The notes below the pieces were generated by a model that was not told where the DNA came from, ran no database searches, and saw only the letters and a program-made list of their open reading frames with translations. Shown piece by piece: positions 9,472 to 21,424 of a stretch of DNA of 64,000 bases (positions are counted from its first letter, which is position 1; every line of letters begins with the position of its first letter). The translations under genes were made by a program, and so were the position numbers. The DNA is from Macrosoma leucophasiata (taxonomy: Eukaryota > Arthropoda > Insecta > Lepidoptera > Hedylidae). Location: assembly GCA_036365455.1 (NCBI GenBank), contig JAWQUS010000003.1:4732001-4796000 (forward strand), written 5' to 3'.

Positions 9472-10908
9472 AATTTTTTCTTTCCCATTTTTTTCTATAA
9501 TAACAATGTTTTTTATTCTACAGCATCTTGGAAAGAATTACCAAAGCCGCTTAATATTTTGTTATGGCTTATTGTCAATTCTAACACTGCTACAACAAAA
9601 ATTTATATGTCTACAAAATTAGGGAGAATATAAAAGTAAATTTATAGCAACACACAAAAATAAGTATGTGGGATTTAGTTGAATGAAAATCAAGAATTTC
9701 ATGAGAAATGTGCTTTGTTTTGAATTGATAATCAAAATTTATATGCTTCAACGTATATTTTGTTTAATAGACATACATTATCTACTAATATCTGTTTACT
9801 TACGAATGAAAAGTGATGTCGTTTAAAGGCCCCGTTTCTGTACGGTTTATACAGGCTAAAATACTGCAAACCTCCTATTTTACTGCACACCGTATACACT
9901 AAACACTTAACTAATTGAGTCTTTTTCTCATAACTCAAAAACTCAAAAACTCCAAAAACTTATTCATAATCGCCGAAATACGTCGAAAACAATAAATAAA
10001 TGCGTATACGATAGGTTATCTATTACAGCAATTGCGATGACAGATGTTTGTTTGGCTAACTTTTCGAAGTTCGCCAAGCAAAAACCGGCACGCCGTAAGG
10101 GACAAAAGATACGATGCTCTATTTCAACTTTCTTATGTTCATTGTATATAACTGTCTCACTTCCACAAAGCATATGGCGAACATGGCTACGTCTATAGGT
10201 ACTCAGTCTAAGCCTGCATATGGTTACTCCCCTCCGGTGTTTCTCTATGGATGAATTCGAAATTCCGAACTAAAAGCAAAAGTATGTATTGAGCTTTAGT
10301 GTTCCGTTTTTATTCTATGGTAATGATTTGTTTTGGATGGATTGGATGGTAATAAAAAAATATTATCTGTAGTTCTTCTTGATTGTCATGGTGCGTAAAG
10401 GTTGATTTTGTTTTCGATTTTATTATTTTTCTAAAAGCATAATTTGCTCGGTAAGATGAACAGAATAATACTGAATCAATGTCGGTGTCTGAAAAAATCG
10501 AGTAAGTATAACAAGCTAGCTTTAATTTTATCTATAAACTTATATTAACCATAACCTAACGAAACTAAAATTTGATTGATTTTAAGATGACTTCATCCAT
10601 AGCTATTGATGGTGCTCCATCCCGTAAATATTTATTTATCAATATATCGGTACCTATGACTGGTTTCAGAAATATTCAATTTGTTATTGATACAAAATTT
10701 TAGTTTATATTCTTACACATGGTTATATCAATACTATTTCATAATGTTAATTTAAATTAACATATTATTATGCGAAGATTACTATCGACAAAGCTTTTCG
10801 CATTATTCTATCTATATAATGTCAAAAATTTTCAATTTATCTTGTCAAACATCAGCCCATATCTGTTAACCTTGAAATTATGTATTAATAGTTCTTGCCG
10901 CGCTATAT
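9472..10908. other. Region upstream of LETM1
   Basis: It holds a small fragment of the 35-kb TIR family (10202-10250, CTCCCCTCCGG core). The LETM1 promoter and any 5' exon should lie in this stretch, but no TATA or initiator can be assigned with confidence. Short open frames here show no recognisable protein. Confidence 0.35.
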
Positions 10909-12153
10909 ATGACGTTAACCTATATTTTAGCACTGCTGTGGGAGAACAGGCAATATCAGAATTTTCCTTATATCACCTTGTCAAGATCTCTCTCGTATTA
11001 CACAACACAACCTATAGGATTGCAGCATGATATCACACAGAAACCTCTCAACACAAGGGTGTTCTGCTACCCCCGACATGTCAGAGCGATATCCACAAGT
11101 GGTTATCGATTCGAGAAAGAACCCTTGAAACCCTCCTCCAAAGTCGAAGCCACAGTAGAAACAATAAAAAAGGAGATTGAAGAAAAAGAGAAACTACCCA
11201 AGAAGGTGGAAAAGAAGAAAAGTCTTAAAGAGCGGATTATGGATGAACTGAGGCATTATTACCACGGTTTCCGTTTGCTGTTCATAGAAGTAAGAATTTC
11301 TACATCATTGGTGTTCAGAATTCTGAAAGGACATTCATTGACTAGGAGGGAGCATAGATTGTTAGTCACAACAATTGGTGACTTGTTTAGAATGGTGCCA
11401 TTTATTGTATTCATTATTGTACCATTTTTGGAATTTGCACTGCCACTGTTTATAAAACTGTTCCCCAACATGCTACCGTCCACATTTGAGAGTAGCAGCC
11501 AGAAGGAAGCTAAACTAAAGCAGCATTTGAAAGTGAAATTAGAAATGGCAAAGTTCTTCCAAGAGACCCTAGATCAGATGGCTCCACAGGCCAGCAATCG
11601 ACATTCAGAGTTGGCTAAAGAGTTTTCAAGCTTTTTCACACGAATACGAACATCCGGGGATGTTGCTACTAGCGAGGAAATAATGAAGTTTTCTAAATTG
11701 TTTGAGGATGAAATCACCTTGGACTCTCTACAACGGCCACACTTGGTTGCTCTCTGTAAAGTATTGAATGTGTCGACAATTGGCACCAGTGCCATGTTGC
11801 GGTTTAATCTTAAAATGAAATTGAGATCTCTTGCTGCTGACGATAAAATGATTGCAAAAGAGGGGGTGGATAGTTTAAATTTTAGTGAACTGCAACAAGC
11901 ATGCCGTGCCCGTGGTATGAGAGCGTATGGTGTGTCAGAGGAGAGATTACGTAAGGAATTGCGCAATTGGTTGGATTTATCCCTGAATGAGAAGGTGCCT
12001 CCATCTTTACTGTTACTGTCGAGAGCTCTTATGGTACCGGAACATGTGCCTACAACGTACAAACTGAAGGCAACTATTTCAGCCTTGCCTGAACAGGTTG
12101 CTACACAGACACGAGCTGCTATTGGTGAAAAAGAAGGCAGAGTTGATTTCCAG
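10909..12153 (+). CDS. LETM1: LETM1 exon 1 of 6 (as visible)
   Basis: 415 codons ending in phase 0 at CAG|GTAATA. It contains the presequence, membrane span and most of the LETM domain, including LKQHLKVKLEMAKFFQETL and the RPHLVALCK-like region. The long uninterrupted exon suggests intron loss relative to vertebrate genes. Confidence 0.93.
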
Positions 12154-15100
12154 GTAATATTTTTGTTACATTACTTTTGTTTGTAGTAGAATGATAAGCT
12201 AATCATTTCTTTGTAATTCGTTCTGTATCCATAGAAAGAAACATCATAAAATTCTGTGCCTTACTTTTTTATTACTAATTTGTTGACCATGAAGTAGTTT
12301 TCAATGCCTGTTTTTTTTTATTTCATATTGATTGTTAGTACAGGTTTTAATGTAAGTATTAACAATATACTCGTTAAATGTTATAAATAAAAAACTTTGG
12401 TATATACCATTCATACAAATGCATTATGTTTTTTAAATCAAGTTACATACATTGTTAATAACATAAACAAAATAACATAAAACAATTTTAAAAAACATGT
12501 GTGCAGTTCGTGCATGGTATAAGTGAAACCCTCTAAAAACTCTAGCTTTCTACTATGAATGTGCACACAAAAACTGTAGGTATGCTTCCTATCTCATTTT
12601 CGCCCATGATTAATCTTAATAATTTATATGTCTGTCTCTTTTTACTGTTGCATTTTCGTTTCATCGTCTTTCAAATCACAATGATGCTCAAGATGTTTTC
12701 ACTTCAAAAACATGTGTGTCATTTTGTATATTAAAAAAGGCATTTATTCCTTGTTTTGTTAATTTTATTTTAATTTTGTACATAATGAGTATTATTATTC
12801 CAGGCTAAAGCTGAAGCCATCAAACTGGAAGAGGCAAAGATCAAAGAAGAAAAACAAGAGTTACAGGAAGCAGAGAGAGAACAACAGATACTGGAAGCCA
12901 AGAAGAGAGAAAAAGAGGAACTTAAAGACAAAGCCCCAGTTATCGACGTTCAAAGCACACCGGTCATGGTTGATCCAGCTCCTGTTATAGATGTAGATTC
13001 ACCAAAACCCAAATCCGAGGAAGGCCTGTCTGGCAAAGACATTGAAGTAATTGAGGATGCTTTAGAGAAATTAGGTAAACAAATTGGCATACCGCCATTT
13101 AGTTTTTTCATGTCAATGTCAAGAGAGTTCATATTCTGGGGTATGAGTACAAGGAAGTTCATTACCAAAAATAAATAGTCTTAGCTAATAGCAATGAACT
13201 AGCTGAAACAAAGGAATTTATTATGCTCTTGAGCATTGTCTCTATTATATATTCTACTTTGTCCAGTGTCCTTCTATACAGTTGTTTCTTTACAGTTTAA
13301 CTGCATAAGTTTACAAAATGACATGGTGGGCTATGTAATTTTAGAGACATACTTTTAAAATTTACTTCTAAAAAATAATTCTAAAAAAATAACCTTTTTT
13401 TATATCTTCCATTATGTTGTAAAGGAGTTGGATAACATTTTATCATTTCTTAACATACATAATATTTTTTAATACCTATGCATGGATACAAGCCTCCCAC
13501 ATTGTTTAGTAATTCACAAGTGCGGTTGGCGTTTAGTTGTTGTTAGATATAGATATGACAATGTGTACACGTGTGCAGTACAGGTGTTACGGTGTGTCAG
13601 TGTACGGTGTGTAGTGTCCAATAGCGCGGCCATTCTCCCTTGCAGAGACGCATTTACAAGTGTACACACTCTGTATTACCTACTGTCAATAGCATTCATG
13701 AAATGCAAATAAAATTAAGAAAGAAATATGGCGTCGTTAGAGTGTATTGCTGGTCGACTTTGGGTCCAGTACTAATTTTTGCTTCCAATTTAATTTCTAT
13801 TTCCATTTCATGCAAAATGCATGAAAATCAAGAAAACTTCACCTGATTGCAGCTCAACAAAAGAAATCCCTGCTTCTGGAAAAGGAGAGCATCCAGGAAT
13901 TGAAAACAGAATTGCTGGATTACAGTGAGGATGTGAAGGAAATGCAGGAGATCGTAAAGACAAAACAGGCAGACATCAAACTCACAAAGGGTGCTCGCAG
14001 GTATATTAAAATTCAAGTGCATACAATTGCAAAGTCATACAAAATAAATTAAAAACTTTTGGAATATCACAACGTAAAGGAGAACGATACTGTTCCATAC
14101 ATTTCTGGGTTCAGGTGTTAACACTGTTCAAATTATGTCATTTTCAAATGACTATAAAATAAATAATCTGAAATTCGGTCATTTTTTGAATTGCCAGTAA
14201 TTGAAGTAAATATATAAGATTATGTAAAAGTAGGGTTAGATTGCTAATTGTTAACTATAAATTACAAAATGTACCGTATGATGGGTTAACCAGTAACGAT
14301 TTTGCGGGCCCAAAATTACCCGTCTCCTTTGTGCTGAAAAGATTACAAAGTTCTTAGTTTTTCTGAACACAACCAATGGGTGTTGTATCTTCATTGTCAT
14401 GGAAAGTTATAGGTTAAAAAAATGTCGTAAAATGTTCCTGATTTGAAAGTCAAATACTTACATATTGGAGTTGATCTGAACTGAATATCAGCACATGTCG
14501 TGTGTGGCACACATTGGTACTGATTTGGCAGATTAGAAAATATATGAATAACAACAATTGTTTCTTACTGATACAGATTGAGACATTAGGATATAGATAA
14601 ATACGTCTCAGAAAACATCCTTTATCTCTCTCATTTAACACATTAAATTATAGAGTATTTAACAAACAAAATTTTACTGCTCGCGGGCGTAGGCATCATC
14701 GCATTACTTAATATACTTTCCGCTAAATGGTAGTGTTCATCACTATCGTGTTCCGGTCAGGTGGTAATGTACGGCCCTGTAATTTCCGGCACAGAGGCAT
14801 AACAGCTTAGGCCTCGGTAGTGGTAACGCATCTGCATTTTGACCTCTGGTTTTTGTGTATATATATTGGATCTCTATATTGGAACTCTGCTAAGTGAATA
14901 ACTTTGATCTTGACGAATAAGTTTTTCTTTTCCTTCATTTATCATCATTAAGGGAATTGAAAAATTTTGTGATTATCATGTTTTAACCAAGTAGTTTAAA
15001 TTCTATTTTTTTTTAAATTTACTATTAATATATGATTTTGCTTTTACTATATGTAATGGTTATTCACTCCAGGTATTTTATGATTTATTGACGTTTTGAA

Positions 15101-17927
15101 AGTATCTGTAAAGATCTATTCGAAATTAAAATATTTTCTATTTCTATTCTATAGGCTGCAGTCATCACTTATCATCAATGAAAACTGCATGCTTGTTTGC
15201 TACTTTCATTACATTAAAAAAAAAATAAGCGGATGCTAACGCCAACGCCCGCGAGCTCAGTCATTGAAGCTCTACTACCAGTATTAATTTACATAAATTA
15301 TATTATTCATGAATATTTGTTCACAAAGTTAGTATCAAACGAAGAAAACGAAATTTTTGTAACCAAACATTGTTATCCATAAAATAACAGAGTTAATACT
15401 GTATTAAAATGTTATAAGACATTGCAAGGTTAGTGCATTTCAATTCGATGAACTATGTTTGCTACTACAGCAAACATAATGCAATCATTCAACTTTTTTC
15501 ATAATTATTTTCTTCAAGGTCGGGCAGGTGGTAAAGTACAAAACTTAATTTTGTATAACTTTACTGCAATTTTTTTTTTTTTTTAATGTTTATCAAAAAA
15601 TACGTATGTGGGAAAAGGATCACTATTCGGTTACTGGTGATTTAGTTACATCGTAAAAAATCGTCATTCAAACTAAATATAATCATAAAGGATCATTAAA
15701 ATTAAATGTAGATAATTAATGTATTACTATTACTAATTTCTTTACCATAAAATCAGTTATTTGATGTTTCCACGTCATCTGCCATGTTACTATGGGAAAG
15801 GTGCGGTAAATTTACCACTGAGAACTGAACCTTACTACCAAGGGGAGTGTCCTGTCAGTACTTAAGTACATTTAAGTCAATGTCAAGGACATATTCAATC
15901 ATCATTCGTATATAAATAGCACAACAATTAATATACTTTTATTTTTCCTCACATTCCAGACTATACCGTGCCGTCAACAATATGATAAGCAAGCTAGATT
16001 CCGCTTTAGTTGAACTTGAAAACAAGGAAAAGGCCCTCAAGACAACACTGGAGCAGACCAAATCCGAGCCTCAGAAAGCGAAGGAGCAACTGATACAGAT
16101 CGACGAACTCATGCATTCCATTAAGAGTCTCCAGAAAGTGCCTGATGAAGCTAAACTCAAACTTATTCAGGACGTGTTGGGCAGGTTGGACGATGACTTC
16201 GATGGACAACTTAAAATTGACGATGTTTTGAAGGTTTGTTCAATGTTTGACTTAAATAATTTTCAGTCTTTTGTTGTTTATTTTTTATTTCAATAATATG
16301 ATAAACAATCACATAGTTCACGTTTGTATTTTAGGCATGCATTGCATATAGGAAAATAGGTAGAGCTCACCTCACTACCTCATAAAAAAAAAAACTGAAA
16401 ATACTAACATTTCAAAAAATATTCAAAATTAGGTGTAATGTATCTTTACGCCGGGTCCCTAACGGGGTAGGCAAAGTGTGTAGAGCGCCAGATATCCACA
16501 GGTTGGTTGTTAGGTTTAATTCATTCTTAGTAAAGGTATTTCTAAAGTAAACAAGTACCCTAACCCAATCCTACATAGGATGTGTTACAGTCGTATCATA
16601 TATTTACATTCAGAGGTTCCTTACAGAACTTTTAAGTACACGCGGACGAAGTCGCGCTCAAAATCTAGTAAAAAATAAATCTCGCGCACTTTCTAATAAT
16701 GATCTACATATCGAATTTATTGCGTACAAAGTACAACGAAATTGCACATTATCATGTCACATGATTACGGTTTATCTACTCGATAAAGTTTCATTTAAGG
16801 TCATTATCACATTCACAGATGCTCGAGATAATAGGCAACGAGAATGTAAATCTATCGGAGAAGCAAATGCAGGAGCTAATTGAGTTGTTGGATAAGGAGG
16901 AGATACTTGAAGTGGAGAGTAAGATACAGAAGGCTCTGGATAAAGCCGCTGCAGCTGCTAAGGAACAGGACAAGAGTGAATCCGATGGCAAGGTGAGTTT
17001 TAACCAACTTCAAAAAAGGGGACGGGTCTATGATGTTTTTTTATATAATGAATGGTGGCAAACGAGCATGCAGTTGACATGGGTGTTAAGTGATGACTGC
17101 AGCCTATAGACACACCGCGGACACTCCGCCAAAATTCCATATAAACGCTTAATTTGGTCTATTACACAGACATCTATCAGTGACGTGTATTTACACGTGC
17201 ACGTGTGTGCTTAGCACGTAGAGAATACCAATCGTCGCCCATAGACATCTACATTGCTATGCCTCATTGATTGTTATTATGGGGCCATACATTATCATCT
17301 AAGTGGAACATTACGGGTGTTGAATAATACTATTTGGCGACAGATAGATTAGGTGATGCGGTGGTACCTTAGTACCTACATCCTCGAGTTCCTGCACTGA
17401 AACTCTACCACCAGTAAAATGACACTGAATAAAATGTCTTTTATGTATGTTCACCATCACTAAGTTGGGATGTTTGTGTCTAAATTACACCAGAACAGCT
17501 GGACTGGTTTGGAATAATCATCGAAATAAAACTATTTTTACGGATTTCCTCACGTAAACTAAAATGAAAATGAACTTATAACAATAAATTTAAAATCAAC
17601 CCGGCGACGACTCGCGATTATCTAAGAACACATCGGGATTGAAGAATATTTCGAACATAGTTTTTACTTTGATGTACATACCTAAATAAGATACTATTCT
17701 TTTTATGTAAATATTTTTTTTAGCTTCTAAGAAAATAAAGTCACGGGTAGAACCTAGTGGTTTAAAAGTGTACGTTTACTTTTCAGAGCTTGTTCGACAT
17801 AATACGAGAGGCGCAGAAGCGCCGAGAGATGAAAAAAGCAGGCGAAAAATTCGGCGAACAGCAAAGCGAAGAGATAGTCACCAAACAGGACCCAAAAGAT
17901 AGTAGTAAACGGCCGGAGAGCCATTGA
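10909..17927 (+). CDS. LETM1: LETM1 homologue (mitochondrial inner-membrane cation/proton exchange protein)
   Basis: LETM1 proteins sit in the mitochondrial inner membrane and support K+/H+ (and proposed Ca2+/H+) exchange, volume control and cristae shape. Six exons join in frame: 10909-12153, 12804-13074, 13853-14000, 15960-16233, 16819-16992 and 17787-17927, giving 750 residues, near the family's usual size. Residues 1-70 are basic and hydroxylated, fitting an import signal. Residues 100-155 carry the LETM leader (ELRHYYHGFRLLFIEVRIS), about 159-184 form the single membrane span with its conserved prolines, and the ribosome-binding-like domain follows. The C-terminal half is coiled coil (AEAIKLEEAKIKEE), with an EF-hand DDDFDGQLKIDD in exon 4. 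All introns have GT donors and AG acceptors. The ATG at 10909 is the first Met after an in-frame stop at 10873. An acceptor-like TTTTAG at 10930 leaves open that the true start lies in an upstream exon. Confidence 0.95.
12804..13074 (+). CDS. LETM1: LETM1 exon 2
   Basis: It starts after TATTCCAG and encodes a Lys/Glu-rich coiled coil (AKAEAIKLEEAKIKEEK) and an acidic linker with VIDVQSTPVMVDPAPV, ending phase 1 at TTAG|GTAAAC. The frame stays open past the donor for 34 further codons, to a stop at 13176. Confidence 0.92.
13853..14000 (+). CDS. LETM1: LETM1 exon 3
   Basis: It follows GATTGCAG and reads QQKKSLLLEKESIQELKTEL in the frame set by exon 2, the family's Q-KKSL-KEKE coiled-coil segment, then LLDYSEDVKEMQE. 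It ends phase 2 at CGCAG|GTATAT. Confidence 0.92.
14076..14330 (+). mobile_element. Small TIR element in LETM1 intron 3 (copy A)
   Basis: The ends are AAAGGAGAACG and, at the right, CCCGTCTCCTTT. A reverse copy of the whole segment lies at 52394-52621. No coding capacity, so probably a MITE. Confidence 0.6.
14676..15227 (+). repeat. SINE-like family 1 copy, interrupted
   Basis: The 5' part (14676 to about 14862, CTCGCGGGCGTAGGC onward) and the 3' part (about 15149-15227, GGCTGCAGTCATCACTTATC to the A-run) belong to one copy separated by about 290 bp of AT-rich sequence. The insert shows no recognisable ends. It lies in LETM1 intron 3. Confidence 0.65.
15228..15284 (-). repeat. Head of an oppositely oriented SINE-like family 1 copy
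   Basis: AACGCCCGCGAGCTCAGTC followed by GCTCTACTACCAGTA is the reverse complement of the family head. It abuts the A-run of the preceding plus-strand copy, giving a tail-to-tail arrangement. Confidence 0.6.
15960..16233 (+). CDS. LETM1: LETM1 exon 4 with EF-hand
   Basis: It follows ACATTCCAG and encodes LYRAVNNMISKLDSALVELE, then the segment leading to the EF-hand loop DDDFDGQLKIDD. The loop has acidic residues at the calcium-ligand positions, ending with Asp where Glu is usual. It ends phase 0 at TTGAAG|GTTTGT. Confidence 0.93.
16819..16992 (+). CDS. LETM1: LETM1 exon 5
   Basis: It follows ATTCACAG and encodes 58 residues from MLEIIGNENVNLSEKQ to SESDGK, the C-terminal helical segment after the EF-hand. 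It ends at GGCAAG|GTGAGT, phase 0. Confidence 0.92.
17036..17422 (-). repeat. SINE-like family 1 copy with its middle replaced
   Basis: The two ends are at 17036-17110 and 17345-17422. Between them, 17112-17290 matches a different dispersed repeat whose reverse copy is at about 38240-38425 (CCAAAATTCCATA, AAGCGTTTAATTTGGTCT-type words, ACACGTGCAC). LETM1 intron 5. Confidence 0.6.
17787..17927 (+). CDS. LETM1: LETM1 exon 6 (terminal)
   Basis: It follows TTACTTTTCAG and encodes 46 residues, SLFDIIREAQKRREMKKAGE and onward to KRPESH, then TGA at 17925. The basic amphipathic tail is typical of the family's end. Confidence 0.9.
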   Translation, partial: SLFDIIREAQKRREMKKAGEKFGEQQSEEIVTKQDPKDSSKRPESH

Positions 17928-18986
17928 AACATGTAAAAAATGTTTTAGCCAAGGTGTAAATATGTGAATGACTTAGTTGGTTCTAGTTTGCTTTCCTGCT
18001 CGTTTGCTCGACAAATTCGCATGGATACGATACGATTTGATTTCGATACAGTTGCCGTAACGTGGATGCGTTTGCCGGGAATGAACGCTCCATCGGTCAC
18101 GGATATTGGAGTGAATGGTGTATGCAGAATGATTTGACAACGAATTCGTATTGGTAGAATGAATAGTTGTTTTATTTTTATATGATCTTAATTTTAGTAA
18201 AATTCCATTTATGCTTTAACTGATATACATGTCGAAATTATCTTTGCATAAATTACGAATGAACGAACGATAAGACGTAATTTGGAATGTACTTAATCAA
18301 AACTGCTGGTCTGTATTCCTTTATTCGCGAATGAAAAAATTCATTCACTCCAAAATCCTAGGCCAGTGAATGATCCCGAAGACTTTAACCCCAGCGAGGA
18401 CGGATTTACGCGGAACAATGGAAGCGTGATGGACTATGTCTAACGATACGCATATATTTATGTAGATAATATATTGTTTATGTAATGAATGTGTTACCTT
18501 AATGACAATAAGCATTTTTATAATCATTGCTCTTAATCACTACGATGTAAATAACGTTTCCACGTACAAAGTAACATATACGTTTTATCTTATTTATGGA
18601 ATGGTTCTGTTTATTCGGTTCAGAGATTTATTGTTGTTTTTGCATTTCTGTGATCACTGTAACGCCTTAAGTTTTTATTTTAGTTTTCTTTTAGTTTCAA
18701 TTCTGCACAAATAGTTCTGCATAATCCTCACAGATGATAAAATGTCCTAAAATTCATTTTACAATGGAATAAGTGTTACTGTTTCCCGAAAATTCAACGG
18801 TAATGTTTAATTGTTTCTTTTTACATTGTCCGTTTGCATATGATGCAAATATGTTATTTGGTCATATTTTGATGTAGACCTGGTACTTTTTATGTTATAA
18901 ATATTTATGCAAATTATATAAATCAATGAGATGAAGTAAGTTCATTACCCGATAGCGTATGCTAAAACTCTTTAAAGGTTTAAGAT

Positions 18987-18992
18987 AATAAA
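18987..18992 (+). promoter_or_regulatory. LETM1 poly(A) signal
   Basis: AATAAA lies about 1.06 kb after the LETM1 stop and is followed by the GT/T-rich TGTGTGTTTTATTC at 19010-19023. This is the best-placed cleavage signal, implying a 3' UTR of roughly 1.1 kb. Confidence 0.6.
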
Positions 18993-19379
18993 ATATCTTA
19001 TGATGGATAAATGTGTGTTTTATTCATTTTAATAGGTATACTATTAAAAAGAAGGAAGTGATCAATCGTCGAATGTTTGTTTTGTACGACGTAAAGAGAA
19101 TGTCATCGGAAAATATCTCAACTTGATATATCTAGGATTTTTCAAACTGGAGACCAAATCTTACGAAATTGACAATGCAACTGATAAAGACAGCTATTAT
19201 AGCTAAAACGTATCGAATACGTACGTACGTGTATGAATTAGGGAGTAAGATTTTTATGCTAAAAACAAATAAAATCAATTTACTATTTATGTAGTAACAG
19301 GCTATATTATTGTGTAATATTATGTATAATGTAGGTACTCTGTAAACTGGCCGCTCGACCACATGCAGGCATGTTTTGC

Positions 19380-19775
19380 GGTGATAATAAAAGTTATGAG
19401 GGAAGGGGGAGCTGAGGATCGAATTCCATTATTTCACTTGGAGATCAACAGTGTGCTGGTGAACCTCTCATCCGCGCGTCTTATCCTGATGTGATCTGTG
19501 GTCTGGGCGAGGGCGGACAGCTGGCGCTCTAACGGGCACCTTCGGGCGTCGGACTAGGGGACGTCCGTCGCTTGGGCTCGATTAGGGGCGTGCGGCTGAC
19601 GGAGTCGTGGATGTAATACGAAATTAACTGTTCCCGTTACCTCGTCCCTGAAGGCGGACGAGTTGGTAAATATTCCAAAAGGTATTTTGTGTGTTCTCAC
19701 ACTACCCGACGTCTGTTCTTAAAGACAGCAGGGTAAAGTTTCCCCCCTGTGGACAAAAAAAATAAAAAAAGGCAC
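19380..19775 (+). mobile_element. Probable LINE 3' end with A-rich tail
   Basis: A GC-rich block (19500-19660) ends in GGTAAAGTTTCCCCCCTGTGG and then an A-rich run with AATAAA (19755-19773). Composition and the tail fit the 3' untranslated end of a poly(A)-tailed non-LTR element. No protein segment is recognisable. Confidence 0.5.
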
Positions 19776-19788
19776 TTACGTAACTAGT

Positions 19789-20155
19789 TTCTACTGGTGG
19801 TAAAGCTCTAGTGACTGAGCTCGCGGGCGTAGGCAAAACCACATTACTTACCTCTTACCTGCCGCCAAATGGTAGTGTTCAGTACTATCGTGTTCCAGTT
19901 AGATGGTAATGTATGGCCCCGTAATAACTATCACAGAGACAACCTAGTGGCATTAAGTCCGCCTTATGTATCGTTTTAGTCTGTGGTTTTAGTGCATAAA
20001 ATATTGTTAAATAAATAAATAACAACTAAGGTCACAGGGGTGGCAACGCATCTGCATTTTGACCTCTGGTTTTTATGTAGATGTCTATAGGCTGCAGTCA
20101 TCGCGTAACATCAATATGAGCTGCATGCTTGTTTGCCAACTCGCTTACATAATTA
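19789..20155 (+). repeat. SINE-like family 1 copy carrying a nested LINE tail
   Basis: The copy runs from CTACTGGTGGTAAAGCTC to the CATGCTTGTTTGCC end. At about 19941-20028 it is interrupted by GTGGCATTAAGTCCGCC and following sequence ending in an (AAAT)n tail, a short 3' fragment of a poly(A) LINE. A possible short duplication, ACAAC, flanks the insert. Confidence 0.65.
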
Positions 20156-21424
20156 AAGCTGTGCTTGCCAGGTTGGTTTTAAATCGGAGCAGAAAGTAAA
20201 AATCGACGTGTGGCACTCGGGGACTGCCGCGGTAAAGCTATTGCATAGCATTTTGTATCAACTTATGCAATTATATATATTTATTTATTTTATTTATGCA
20301 GTATTTCTTTTTTTCTTTGATATTAATTCAAGTTACACTTTATGAGCGTGGTGACCGCTATGAAAACTTTTTTTCTTTTATTAAATAAAAAAGTTAAATA
20401 TTGTTTGAAATAGTTTTATTATTTTACAATACTTATAAACAGCTGCTTTTATGTATTCGTCCGATTTCGGAGCAGCTCGTCTCGATTCGTGCGAGCTTCG
20501 TAGAGTCGTACAATACGTCTAGTTGCACGCACACAAACACCGTGTCGAAGACTACTGATGTACTCTGTGAAGACTACCGAAAAGAAACGACGTTAGACAA
20601 TGCACGGCCACACCTCCGTGCTCGTCGGAGTGGGGAGCGTGAGGTTTTTTCGTTACGGAATTTCTGGATTCGGTCCCCGCGCTCAAGGCCCTCGATAGAA
20701 GCTATGCAATAGCTTAAAAATAAATCGAGACCCATTTACTAAGGTTCGGTCGGTTACTTCGGTTGCATCAAAATATTTGTTAAAGTCAAAATGTTTTTGA
20801 AAAATTTAAATCGTTCTCTAACTTTAAGAAATTCGGTATCCAACTTTAATTTTAGCAAATTTTGTGGTACAATCGAATCTTATATAAACGCTTAGACTAT
20901 GTACCTATAATCTAAGTTTTAACGTAATTCTGCTACAAATATCACAGTATAAGTACATACTAACACGTTCGTTTTCTTTAGGCTGTGCTAATATTATGTA
21001 AAATACAGTATAAGAATATGTATTTTATTCTTAGACTCTAAAGAACAAAATAGATAAACCAAGCTACAAATAAGTATAGAAACTAGAAACCAATAGATGA
21101 AACTTGATTTATGAACAATCTGAACAATGATTAAAATACACGACGTACGATTTCAAGGCATCTAAATTGAATTTGCCGCTATAACAATGGCGCGAAAGTA
21201 GCGACGTCCGGTATTGTTCACCGAGTTTCATTGGATGTTGAAAACATTTATTGGCCAATTGACAACAAGACACACATTTCAACGAATCACAAGTTATTGA
21301 AAACATAATCTTGAAATCACGGACAGCTCGTCCGCCATCTTTGATATATTTGAAAATCGAAGCATTGTCATTGGCTGATAACGAGACGTCATTCTAATAT
21401 TTGACGGCGTTGCGCAAATTATAA
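20156..21424. other. Intergenic, mostly unassigned
   Basis: Words containing GCTATTGCATAG (20232-20250) and its inverse GCTATGCAATAGC (20700-20714) suggest an old mobile-element remnant at about 20190-20725. The remainder is AT-rich with no assignment. Confidence 0.35.
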
